A stretch of DNA of 64,000 nucleotides from Natrialba sp. SSL1 (GTDB lineage Archaea > Halobacteriota > Halobacteria > Halobacteriales > Natrialbaceae): assembly GCF_001861355.1 (NCBI RefSeq), contig NZ_MASN01000035.1, positions 62,001 to 126,000 on the forward strand. The letters are read 5' to 3'. Below are positions 52,044-60,304 of this stretch, piece after piece. The number at the start of each line of letters is the position of its first letter. Position 1 is the first letter of the stretch. Below the pieces are notes generated by a model. It was not told the origin of the DNA and ran no database searches. It saw only the letters and a list, made by a program, of their open reading frames with translations. The translations under genes and the position numbers were made by a program.

Positions 52044-52051
52044 AAACTGAC
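52044..52051 (+). repeat. 8-bp target-site duplication, right copy
   Basis: AAACTGAC, identical to 50366-50373. Confidence 0.8.
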
Positions 52052-52186
52052 TGATCAGCACTGAATCTCTCTAAGCGTCTGGAATACGGCTGTTTCGAGT
52101 ACCGATTTCCTCCCAATCATATTCTCTGGAAACGTGTCGGGACGAAACAGTAAGGTCTCGACACCGTGTACTGCCGAGACAGAGCG

Positions 52187-52351
52187 ATGCTCGAGTTCCT
52201 CCTGTTCGTCGTGGTGCTCGTCGTGGGTGGTGTCCTGCTCTTCCTGCCAACCCTCGCGATGAGTTGGTGGCAGTCGGAGCGCCAGAACGATGGCCGTTCA
52301 CGGGACGGGGGCGGGGGAGGGGGCGGGGACAAGGACAAGGACGGAAAGTGA
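52187..52351 (+). CDS. Small one-pass membrane protein, 54 residues
   Basis: A 54-residue protein with one long hydrophobic helix from residue 3 (EFLLFVVVLVVGGVLLFLP), then TLAMSWWQSERQ and a Gly/Asp/Lys-rich tail. The ATG at 52187 is used. The tail is encoded by GGGGGC/GACAAG simple repeats. No function is known. Confidence 0.6.
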   Translation: MLEFLLFVVVLVVGGVLLFLPTLAMSWWQSERQNDGRSRDGGGGGGGDKDKDGK

Positions 52352-52405
52352 GCACGGCGACCGAGAACGGATCGTTGGACTACGACTGTCCTGAACCGCT
52401 CGTTC

Positions 52406-53362
52406 TCACCGAACCGCGGGCAGCACCTCTTCCTCGTAGAACTCGAGTGCCTGTTCCTGCTCGGGGCCGATCTGGTGGACGTAGACGTGGTCGTAGCCCG
52501 CGTCGACTGCCTGCTCGATGCTGTCGATGTGGGCCTGCGGGTCCGGACCGGTGACAGTACTGCCCTCGGCGATGTCCTCGCGTTCGACCAGTTGGGCGGC
52601 CTGCTGGAAGTGCGCCGGCGTCGGGAGTTCCTGGCCGAGTTCGCCCGGAATGGAGCCGTTGGGCCAGTACTCGTGGACGGTGTCGACGGCCTCGTCCTCG
52701 CTCTCGGCGTAGCACATGTGCAGTTGCGTGTAGGCTGGCCCCTCGCCGCCGGCGTCTCTGTACTCCTCGACGATTTCGCCCTTCGGGCCGGAACACCAGA
52801 TGCCGTCGCCGTGGTCTGCAGCCCAGCGGGCCGTCTGCGGGCCGAACGCGCTCGCGATGGTGGTCGGCTGGTCGTCGGGGACCGTGTAGAGTCGCGCGTT
52901 CTCGACGGTGTAGTGCTCGCCGTAGTGGCTCGTCGTTTGGCCGGTCCAGAGCTTGCGCATCACGTCCATCGACTCCTCTAGCATCTCGAGGCGAACACTG
53001 TGTTCGGGCCAGCGCTCGCCGGTGACGTGTTCGTTCAGATTCTCGCCGGTGCCGACGCCGAACGTGAACCGATCGTCGAACATCACGTCGACCGTCGCGA
53101 CGGCGTGGGCGACGTTGACCGGATGGATCCGTATGGTCGGGCAGGTAACGCCGACGCCGACCTCGATCTCGTCGGTCGCCGTCGCGATGGCACCCAGCGT
53201 GGACCAGACGAACGGTGACTCTCCCTGCGCGGAGACCCACGGATGGAAGTGATCCGAAATCGAGACGAAATCGAAGCCGACCTCCTCGGCGCGCTGTGCG
53301 TACTCGACGAGTTCGGTCGGACCGTGTTCCTCACTCGAGAGGGTGTAGCCAAACTGTGTCAT
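52406..53362 (-). CDS. LLM-class F420-dependent oxidoreductase
   Basis: A 318-residue luciferase-like TIM-barrel enzyme. Its features (FDFVSISDHFHPW, GVGVTCPTIRIHPVNVAHAV, FGVGTGENLNEHVTG, and PTTIASAFGPQTARWAADHGDG) place it with F420-dependent glucose-6-phosphate dehydrogenase-like proteins (TIGR03557-type). It would transfer hydride between F420 and an unknown substrate. The ATG at 53362 (MTQFGYTL) fits the family; the longer frame is the complement of the next gene's control region. Confidence 0.9.
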   Translation of the reverse strand: MTQFGYTLSSEEHGPTELVEYAQRAEEVGFDFVSISDHFHPWVSAQGESPFVWSTLGAIATATDEIEVGVGVTCPTIRIHPVNVAHAVATVDVMFDDRFTFGVGTGENLNEHVTGERWPEHSVRLEMLEESMDVMRKLWTGQTTSHYGEHYTVENARLYTVPDDQPTTIASAFGPQTARWAADHGDGIWCSGPKGEIVEEYRDAGGEGPAYTQLHMCYAESEDEAVDTVHEYWPNGSIPGELGQELPTPAHFQQAAQLVEREDIAEGSTVTGPDPQAHIDSIEQAVDAGYDHVYVHQIGPEQEQALEFYEEEVLPAVR

Positions 53363-53522
53363 TCCGAACTGGCTACCACGAACCCGAGGGTAACGGTTGA
53401 GCCTGCACGAGCGCGGTTCTGGTCGGCTGGCAGGCGATGCGGTACTCGAGTGCACCTCTCTCACAGCGACTCCAGACGACAACACCTTTCGAAGTGGAGC
53501 CACAGACTGGGAACATACACGA

Positions 53523-55019
53523 ATGGGTACCGAATCCGACGATGGCGATGGTGGCGAAGACGGCGACACCGACGCCGAGACTCCCGTCGAGGACGATGCC
53601 GACCACGACAACCGGGTCTACTACGTCATCAGCGACCTCCACATCGGCGGCGACGAACAACTCGAGGAGATCGAGTTTCTGGACGAACTGCTCGCCTTCC
53701 TCGAACGACTCGAAGAGACCGACGAGAACGCCGAGCTTGTGATCAACGGCGACGCATTCGGCCTTTGGGAGTTCACGACCGTCGAGGGCATCGAGAAGTT
53801 CGACGTACTCGAGGAGACGTATCCGGAGCTGTTCGAACAGTTCCGGGCAACAGGCGAGACCATCCCGATCACCCTGATTCCGGGGAATCACGACCACGAA
53901 CTGGCGGCCTACGACGAGTTCGTCGAGCGCTTTGCCGAGTACAACGTCGACCTCGTCCAGGAGAAGTCGATCACTCGGCCCGTCGGGGACCAGGCGATTC
54001 ACTTCGAGCACGGCCACCAGCAGGATTCGAACAACCGGATCGAGGACTGGGGGAATCCGCACGCGACGCCGCTTGGCTACTACTACAACACGCTCGTGAC
54101 GAGTCGCGCGGGCCAGCTGTCGAACCGCGGGCGGTACAACTGGTTGAAGGATGTGCAGGCGGTGACGCCGACCGAACGGATGCCGATCTGGCTCTTTTCG
54201 AAGTACTTCTACCGGGAGATGAACCCGCTCATCCGGTACTCGCTGGTGCCGTTCCTGTTGCTGTTCAACATCAGCGCGCTGGTCGCGGTGCTGTCGGGAC
54301 TCCACGTCGCCGGAATCTGGACGCTGCCGGTCGAGCAGACGATTTCATTCCTGGGCCAGTTCGGCACGGCCGGAACGGCCGCCTGGTTCCTGTTGTTGCT
54401 CAACGTCGGCGTCGCCGGCATGCTGGTACTCGTCGGGATCCCGCTCTACTTCATCCGCCGCGACATCCGGAAGACGATCGATCGATTCGGCGTGTTCGAG
54501 ACCGAACTTACGGTCGATCCCACGGCGTCCTACGAGGAAACCGCCCGCGAAATCTTCGCGAGCGAGTCGGAGACGACCATCTTCTGTTTCGGTCACACGC
54601 ACCGACCGATGCTCACGGAGGTCGACGGTGGCGTCCTGGTCAACACCGGGACGTGGCTCAAGCGCCTCCACCGACGCGACGGCATCATCGGCATTCTGCC
54701 GCCGGTGTTCTACCCGTCATACCAGCTCGCAGCGGTACGAATCGCGGCCGAGCCAGCGTCGCCGGACTCGACTGGATCCGACTCCGCTACGACGACTGCA
54801 GACGACGCGGCGGACGGGACAGAATCACCGCGTGTCACCGTCGGCTTCGAGCAGATCACCAAACCGAGCCCCGCCTCGGAGGAGCTCACCCGCACCGAAC
54901 GCTTCTTCACCGTTGGCCGGGAACCCGAACCGGATCTGCCGGAGCGCCACGTCGTCAATCCGTCGGGTCAGCGCGCAGAACCGGTCGCGGAGCCGGTTTC
55001 CGCGGCGGCGGACGACTGA
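53523..55019 (+). CDS. Membrane-anchored metallophosphoesterase
   Basis: A 498-residue calcineurin-like phosphoesterase. All metal motifs are present: VISDLHIGG, VINGDAFGLWE, LIPGNHDHE, FEHGHQQ and CFGHTHRP. Between the fourth and fifth motifs there is an insert with two or three membrane helices (VPFLLLFNISALVAVLSGL; WFLLLLNVGVAGMLVLVGI). The active site is thus built from segments on both sides of a membrane anchor. N- and C-terminal parts are acidic and low-complexity. The ATG at 53523 is used. Confidence 0.87.
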   Translation: MGTESDDGDGGEDGDTDAETPVEDDADHDNRVYYVISDLHIGGDEQLEEIEFLDELLAFLERLEETDENAELVINGDAFGLWEFTTVEGIEKFDVLEETYPELFEQFRATGETIPITLIPGNHDHELAAYDEFVERFAEYNVDLVQEKSITRPVGDQAIHFEHGHQQDSNNRIEDWGNPHATPLGYYYNTLVTSRAGQLSNRGRYNWLKDVQAVTPTERMPIWLFSKYFYREMNPLIRYSLVPFLLLFNISALVAVLSGLHVAGIWTLPVEQTISFLGQFGTAGTAAWFLLLLNVGVAGMLVLVGIPLYFIRRDIRKTIDRFGVFETELTVDPTASYEETAREIFASESETTIFCFGHTHRPMLTEVDGGVLVNTGTWLKRLHRRDGIIGILPPVFYPSYQLAAVRIAAEPASPDSTGSDSATTTADDAADGTESPRVTVGFEQITKPSPASEELTRTERFFTVGREPEPDLPERHVVNPSGQRAEPVAEPVSAAADD

Positions 55020-55063
55020 CACGAACCGAACCCCTTACCCACGCTGCATCGCTATCGTCGGAT

Positions 55064-56092
55064 ATGACTGCCGTAGTCGAGGCGACAGCCCTCGAGAAGC
55101 GCTATGGCGAGACCGTCGCCCTGTCGGGGGCGTCGCTCTCGATTCCAGCCGGGGAAGTCTTCGGACTGATCGGCCCCAACGGCGCGGGAAAGACGACGCT
55201 CGTCCGCGCGTTGACGGGGACAACGGAGCCGGATTCGGGAACGGCGACGGTCCTCGATGAGTCCCCGACGGCGATCGACCGGGACCGCCTCGGCGTCCTC
55301 CCGCAGGACTTCTCACCGCCGGATCGCCTCACCGCCCGCGAACTGCTCGCCTACTACGCTGGCCTCTACGACGATCCGCGAGATCCCGACGCCGTGCTCG
55401 CAGATGTCGGCCTCGCCGACACCGGCGACACCTGGTACGAAGACCTCTCCGGCGGCCAGCAACGACGCGTCTGCGTCGGCTCCACACTGGTCAACGACCC
55501 CGACGTGCTCTTTCTCGACGAGCCGACGACGGGCATCGACCCCGCTGGCCGCCGCACCGTCTGGCGACTGATCGAGGAGCTCGCAGCCGGCGGGACGACC
55601 GTCCTGCTTACGACCCACGACATGGCCGAAGCCGAACGGCTGGCCGACCGCGTCGGCCTGCTGGCCGACGGCTCGCTGATCGCACAGGGCACCCCCGACG
55701 CACTGGTCGCCGAGTACGGCGGTTCGAGTCGATTCGAGATCGAGACGGCCGCCGACCCCGACGCACTCGCCGAACTCGAGTACCCCGTCGAACGTGCCCG
55801 GAGCCGAACGCACACAGCTGCCGACGAGACGGTTTCATCGTCGACACCCGATGACACCCTCGTCGTGCAGGATATCGACCCTGCCGCAATCGGGTCTGTA
55901 GTCGAGGTTCTTGAACAGCAGGGACTCGAGTACACCGGCCTCTCGTGGACCGAACCGGATCTCGAGGACGTATATCTCGAACTGGCGGATCGGATGGAAC
56001 GCGAGCGGACTGGGGGTGCTGGCGACAGTGGTGCAGCGACGTCCGACGATGGGGACGCCACCGAGCTCACGCAGCCGGGTGAGACCGCATGA
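55064..56092 (+). CDS. ABC transporter ATP-binding protein
   Basis: A 342-residue ATPase subunit. Walker A is GLIGPNGAGKTTLVRAL, the Q loop is LGVLPQDFSPPDRLT, the signature is LSGGQQRRVCVGS, Walker B is DVLFLDEPTTGIDP, and the switch His is in TTHDMAEAERLADR. The C-terminal 110 residues hold an acidic regulatory domain like that of drug/Na+ exporters. The ATG at 55064 is chosen; the giant frame running in from 53243 is a shadow of the phosphoesterase gene. It overlaps the permease gene by 4 bp. Confidence 0.93.
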   Translation: MTAVVEATALEKRYGETVALSGASLSIPAGEVFGLIGPNGAGKTTLVRALTGTTEPDSGTATVLDESPTAIDRDRLGVLPQDFSPPDRLTARELLAYYAGLYDDPRDPDAVLADVGLADTGDTWYEDLSGGQQRRVCVGSTLVNDPDVLFLDEPTTGIDPAGRRTVWRLIEELAAGGTTVLLTTHDMAEAERLADRVGLLADGSLIAQGTPDALVAEYGGSSRFEIETAADPDALAELEYPVERARSRTHTAADETVSSSTPDDTLVVQDIDPAAIGSVVEVLEQQGLEYTGLSWTEPDLEDVYLELADRMERERTGGAGDSGAATSDDGDATELTQPGETA

Positions 56093-56862
56093 GCCGCCTC
56101 GGGCGCATCCGATCCGCGACGAGTGCCGGGTGGCGATCGTTCATCCGCCGCCGGACGGCAGTGTTTTTCACGTTCTTCTTCCCGGTTATCCTGATCGTCA
56201 TCTTCGGCGCGCTCGTGCGGACGGACCCCGGTGACGGCGGCCTGTTCGCCGAGCCGGCAGCCTACTACGTGCCGGGCTATCTCGCCGTCGTCGTCCTCTT
56301 TACGCCGTTCTCGCGGATGGGGAGCGAGGTCGCACGCCACCGCGAGGGGAACCGATTCGAGAAACTCGCGACGACGCCGCTGACGCGAACCGAGTGGTTG
56401 CTCGCCCAGACGGCCGTCAACGCGGTCATCATTGGGCTCGCGAGTCTGCTGATCCTCGCGCTGGTCGTCCTCCTGACGGGTGCCGAGATCACGTTCTCGG
56501 CGCTGCTCGTGCCGTACATCCTCGTCGGCGTCGTCGGCTTCTGTGGCATCGGCGCGATGCTCGGCAGCTACACCGACTCCCAGGACGGTGCAGTCGCGGC
56601 GAGCAACGCGATCGGCCTGCCGCTGTTGTTTCTCTCGGAGACGTTCATCTCGCTCGATCAGCTCCCGGGCTGGTTCGAACCGCTCGTGAATCTCTCACCG
56701 CTGACGTACTTCTCCCGTGGCGTTCGTGCGGCGACCGATCCCGCCGCGAACCCCGCGACCATCGCCGGTCTCGACCCGGCGCTCGCGAACCTCGCGATTC
56801 TCGCGGTGCTCTCGGCGATTACGTTCGCACTCGGTGCGCGGTCGATTCCACAGACTGACTAA
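56089..56862 (+). CDS. ABC-2 type transporter permease
   Basis: A 257-residue membrane protein with six predicted helices and the ABC-2 permease pattern. An N-terminal basic segment (RRRTAVFFTFFFPVILIVIF) is followed by SRMGSEVARHREGNRFEKLATTPLTRTEWL, described here as the coupling-helix region at about 70-100, and LPLLFLSETFISLDQLPGW near the C-terminus. With the ATPase it forms an exporter; the substrate is unknown. Confidence 0.92.
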   Translation: MSRLGRIRSATSAGWRSFIRRRTAVFFTFFFPVILIVIFGALVRTDPGDGGLFAEPAAYYVPGYLAVVVLFTPFSRMGSEVARHREGNRFEKLATTPLTRTEWLLAQTAVNAVIIGLASLLILALVVLLTGAEITFSALLVPYILVGVVGFCGIGAMLGSYTDSQDGAVAASNAIGLPLLFLSETFISLDQLPGWFEPLVNLSPLTYFSRGVRAATDPAANPATIAGLDPALANLAILAVLSAITFALGARSIPQTD

Positions 56863-56959
56863 GGTATGGGTCGGCTCCGTCTCGTGCGTTTGCAGTTCGC
56901 ACTCGAGTCACCATACTAGCCGCAACCCTGTACGCGAATACAGGCACCCGTCCCCGTCG

Positions 56960-59374
56960 TCACACTTCGTCTGCTGACTCAGCCGGCTCTGTTGCTGACT
57001 CGGAGTCAACCGATTTGGCGTCCAGGCGGGTCGGAAGCGTAAACGAAAACGTCGCCCCCTCGCCCGGCTCACTATCGACCCAAATTTCGCCGCCGTGGCG
57101 CTTGACAATCCGCCGACAGAGCGCCAATCCGATCCCGCTCCCCGTATGCTCGTCACCGGCGTGTCGGCGCTGAAACAGTCCAAAGATGCGGTCGGCGTCA
57201 TCGGGATCGATACCTGTCCCCTCGTCGCTCACCGAAATCACCAACTCTGATCCGGTGTCGTGGGCCGCGATATCGATCTCAGGCGGCTCCTCGCCCGAGT
57301 ACGCGATCGCGTTCGACAGCAGGTTCTGGAACACCTGGCGCAACTGGTTGCCGTCGCCTGCAACTCTCGGCAGTTCCTCCGCGGAAATGTCCGCGTCGTT
57401 CTCGACGATTTTCACACGCAGATCCCGGACGACGTCCTCGAGTACCTCGTCCAGATCGACCGGTTCGAACGGCTCCCCCTGCGTCTCGATACGGGAGAAC
57501 TCGAGTAACCCGTTGATCATCTCCCGCATGCGGTCAGCACCGTCGACGGCGTACTCGATGAATTCCTGGGCGTCCTGGTCGAGTTCGTCCACGTATCGCG
57601 ACTCGAGCAGTTCGAGGTAGCTGCTGACCATTCGAAGCGGTTCCTGCAGGTCGTGGGAAGCGGCGTAGGCGAACTGTTCGAGGCGTTCGTTCGATTCCTC
57701 GAGTCGTCGACGGTACTCTCGGCGGTCGGTTACGTCCCGGAAATAGACCGAGGCCCCGGTTTCGGAGGGGTAGATCGTCACCTCGAGCCAGGCGTTTGCC
57801 GGCTCGTAGTAGTGTTCGTAGCTGGTTGGCTCCTGTGAGTTCATTGCGTCCTCGAAACTGTTCCGGACGACCTCTTCGTTCGCCGACTCGGGGAATGCCT
57901 CCCAGAGTTTCTCACCGAGAAGTTCCTCACGCGAGCGTTGCAGGAGTTCCTCGGCCCTGTCGTTGACGTGTGTGTACCGAAAGTCCTCGTCGAACGCACA
58001 GATTGCTTCCTCGACGCGACCCAGGATCTCCTCGAGTCGGGACTCGAGTTCACGGCGTTCGGTGACGTCCCTGAAGGCGTAAATGACGCCATCGAGGTCG
58101 CCAGCCGAGTCGTAGAGTGGACTACAGTGGATCAAGAGCCAGACGCGCTCTCCGGAGGGACGTCTGATACCGACGACCTCGTTTCGAACCGGCTCCTCGG
58201 TTTCGATGATCCGGGTGAACGGTAGTTCGTCGAACGACATCGGCTCACCGTTGTCGTCGACCAGTCCCCAGCGCTCGTCGTCGTGAGTAAACGTCCGCAG
58301 TTCAGAGAGCGGCCGTCCGGTGATCTCTTCGGCACGCCTGTTCGCGAAGACGTTCATCCCATCGGTGTTGATGAGCGTGATTCCGACCGGGGTGGCGTCG
58401 AGCACGCTGTCAGCCCAGGTCGTCGCCTCGTCGCGCCGTCGCTGTGCGCTGACTCGGCTAATCGTCGAGCCGAGCACGTTAGCAACCGTCGTGAGGAACG
58501 CAGCGTCCGCATCGGTAAAGTCACACTCCGCGGTGGTATGAACAGTCAGTAGACCCCACGGGACGCCGTTCTCGTGCGTTTCGTCAGCGTCGTCAGTCTT
58601 GTCAGCCCCGTCAGTATCGGTAGTGTCACCGCCGTCGTCGCCGTCGTCACGGTCCGCACGAAGTGATTCCGTGCTGGTCCCCGCCACCTGCATCGAACCA
58701 GCCGTGGACTCAGTCTGCTCGCTCGTTCCGATTCTGACGGCGATCCCGCTCGTCGCCGCATCCGACACCGGCTCGCCCACTGCCGAGAGCTGATCGGTCG
58801 ACGCCAGCTCCTCGACCAGCACCGGCTCGGTGGACTCGAGTGCCGTGGCGAGCTGTGTCGCCGGCTCGATCGGAATTCGGTCCTGAGTCCCAGCGGCGAC
58901 AGGCGTTGGTTCGTCGGCGTGGGCTGCAGCGGCGCCGGACGTTTCGGTGTGGGGTTCGGTTTCACTCTCGGTCGTCTCTCCTGCTTCTGTCTCGGTCTCC
59001 ACACCATCGCTTTCCACATCCCTGCTGGTCCCACACTCCTCGGATGTCGGTCCCGCAGCCGCTACAGAGACACCCGCGCGCAGCCGGAACTGCTCTCCGT
59101 CGCCAGCTACCTGCAGGACGTACGCCGAATCGGCATCGAACACCGCCGCAACCTGCTCGGTCGTGAGCTGGAGCAGGGACTCGAGTGTCCGTGGGTGGTC
59201 AGCGCCTCTATCGGTGCGTCCGGCCTCCTCGCCGGAGCCGTTGTTGGGCTGTGTTTCCCACCCGTTCCGTTGGCCACCCACTGACAGCGCCCAGTCACTG
59301 AGTTCCGCCAGTAGTTGCTGCTGGCGGAAGTGTCGCGACTGTTCGGCGTCGGTTCCACCAGACGACGAATCCAT
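56960..59374 (-). CDS. GAF-PAS-PAS histidine kinase
   Basis: An 804-residue sensor kinase with no membrane helix. A GAF-like N-terminal domain (about 40-320) is split by acidic low-complexity inserts. Two PAS domains follow (about 330-450 and 455-560; VLDATPVGITLINTDG and EEAICAFDEDFRYTHV), then HisKA with the phospho-acceptor His574 in FAYAASHDLQEPLRM. The HATPase has QNLLSNAIAYSG, VSDEGTGIDPDDADRIF and HTGSGIGLALCRR. The ATG at 59374 is used. No response regulator is adjacent. Confidence 0.93.
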   Translation of the reverse strand: MDSSSGGTDAEQSRHFRQQQLLAELSDWALSVGGQRNGWETQPNNGSGEEAGRTDRGADHPRTLESLLQLTTEQVAAVFDADSAYVLQVAGDGEQFRLRAGVSVAAAGPTSEECGTSRDVESDGVETETEAGETTESETEPHTETSGAAAAHADEPTPVAAGTQDRIPIEPATQLATALESTEPVLVEELASTDQLSAVGEPVSDAATSGIAVRIGTSEQTESTAGSMQVAGTSTESLRADRDDGDDGGDTTDTDGADKTDDADETHENGVPWGLLTVHTTAECDFTDADAAFLTTVANVLGSTISRVSAQRRRDEATTWADSVLDATPVGITLINTDGMNVFANRRAEEITGRPLSELRTFTHDDERWGLVDDNGEPMSFDELPFTRIIETEEPVRNEVVGIRRPSGERVWLLIHCSPLYDSAGDLDGVIYAFRDVTERRELESRLEEILGRVEEAICAFDEDFRYTHVNDRAEELLQRSREELLGEKLWEAFPESANEEVVRNSFEDAMNSQEPTSYEHYYEPANAWLEVTIYPSETGASVYFRDVTDRREYRRRLEESNERLEQFAYAASHDLQEPLRMVSSYLELLESRYVDELDQDAQEFIEYAVDGADRMREMINGLLEFSRIETQGEPFEPVDLDEVLEDVVRDLRVKIVENDADISAEELPRVAGDGNQLRQVFQNLLSNAIAYSGEEPPEIDIAAHDTGSELVISVSDEGTGIDPDDADRIFGLFQRRHAGDEHTGSGIGLALCRRIVKRHGGEIWVDSEPGEGATFSFTLPTRLDAKSVDSESATEPAESADEV

Positions 59375-59555
59375 GACGACATATATACTCCGTCGTTCCC
59401 TGTAAATCCTGCCCCGAGAGCGTCCAGAGATGGTGATTTTTCGTGACTCTCTCTGTGATGTGGGGAACGGCAATTTCCAGTGCGCCCCAGCATCTACCGA
59501 ACACGGCCCTGTACGTCTCTCGGCACGACAAGCCGCTCACCAACCCAGTATGACG

Positions 59556-60173
59556 CTATCCGACAGGCAGCAGTGAGACGAGCATCGACGGAAACTCGTA
59601 GTCGAAGATGTGGTTCAACAGCAGGTAGGTAACGACACCGAGGACGAGGCTCAGAATCCACGCCGAGGCTGCGATTCGGCCGACTCGGGCGTGTGCGGTC
59701 CGGCGCAACTCAGCGGGCGTATGGGTGAGCCCGAGGATCAGCGCGTAGAGGACCACCGGAACGGAGACGATCGAGAGGACGATGTGGATCGCCAACATCA
59801 CCAGATAGGCGTAGCGGACCAGGTCCGGACCGACGAACTGTTTCTCGCCGCCGCCACCGCCGACGCGAGTGAGGTAGACCACCAGGAACAGGAGGATCAG
59901 CACGAACGCGCCGATCATCGCGAGTCGGTGTTTCTCGACCTCGTCGACGCGGATCCAGTACCAGCCGGCGATCAGCAGGACCGTCGTCGCCAGGTTGATG
60001 ACCGCGATCGCGTGGGTGAACAGGTTCACCTGCGCGTTCGTCAGCTCCGGATAGATCGGCAACTCGAACAGGAAGGTTCCGATAACTAGTGCGTAGCCGA
60101 CGATCGACAGGAAAATCGTCACGCCGAGGGGGTTCTCCCGGAGCCGCTCTCGTGCTGCGTCGGCAGTTGCCAT
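59556..60173 (-). CDS. DUF420 family membrane protein
   Basis: A 205-residue protein with five to six membrane helices, e.g. VTIFLSIVGYALVIGTFLF and FTHAIAVINLATTVLLIAGW. LVMLAIHIVLSIVSVPVVLY and conserved His residues at the helix ends (FTHAIA, EKHRLAMI, IHIVLS) match DUF420. Bacterial relatives are linked to cytochrome oxidase assembly (CtaM-like), so a heme/respiratory role is possible. Its neighbours give no support for or against this. Confidence 0.87.
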   Translation of the reverse strand: MATADAARERLRENPLGVTIFLSIVGYALVIGTFLFELPIYPELTNAQVNLFTHAIAVINLATTVLLIAGWYWIRVDEVEKHRLAMIGAFVLILLFLVVYLTRVGGGGGEKQFVGPDLVRYAYLVMLAIHIVLSIVSVPVVLYALILGLTHTPAELRRTAHARVGRIAASAWILSLVLGVVTYLLLNHIFDYEFPSMLVSLLPVG

Positions 60174-60304
60174 TAGCGGCCGTTAGGAGAGGCGACCTAT
60201 CTTTCTTGCTGTTCACCGAGAGGCGATTCGGCCGCGTGGTCACTCGGCCGCACATCTTCGTCCGAACAGCGCGTTCGGCTCCCGATCGGCTGGCAGGCTG
60301 TGGC

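Noticed and set aside
50366-52051. The possibility that the two terminal repeats are leftovers of two separate full IS copies (composite transposon)
   Set aside because: The matching 8-bp duplication lies directly outside each 19-bp end, and no transposase remains inside. A single cassette insertion explains the structure more simply.
53243-56092. A 949-codon open frame covering the phosphoesterase and ABC ATPase genes
   Set aside because: Its first two thirds are Arg/His/Pro-rich shadow sequence of the phosphoesterase gene. Only the part from 55064 has ABC ATPase motifs.
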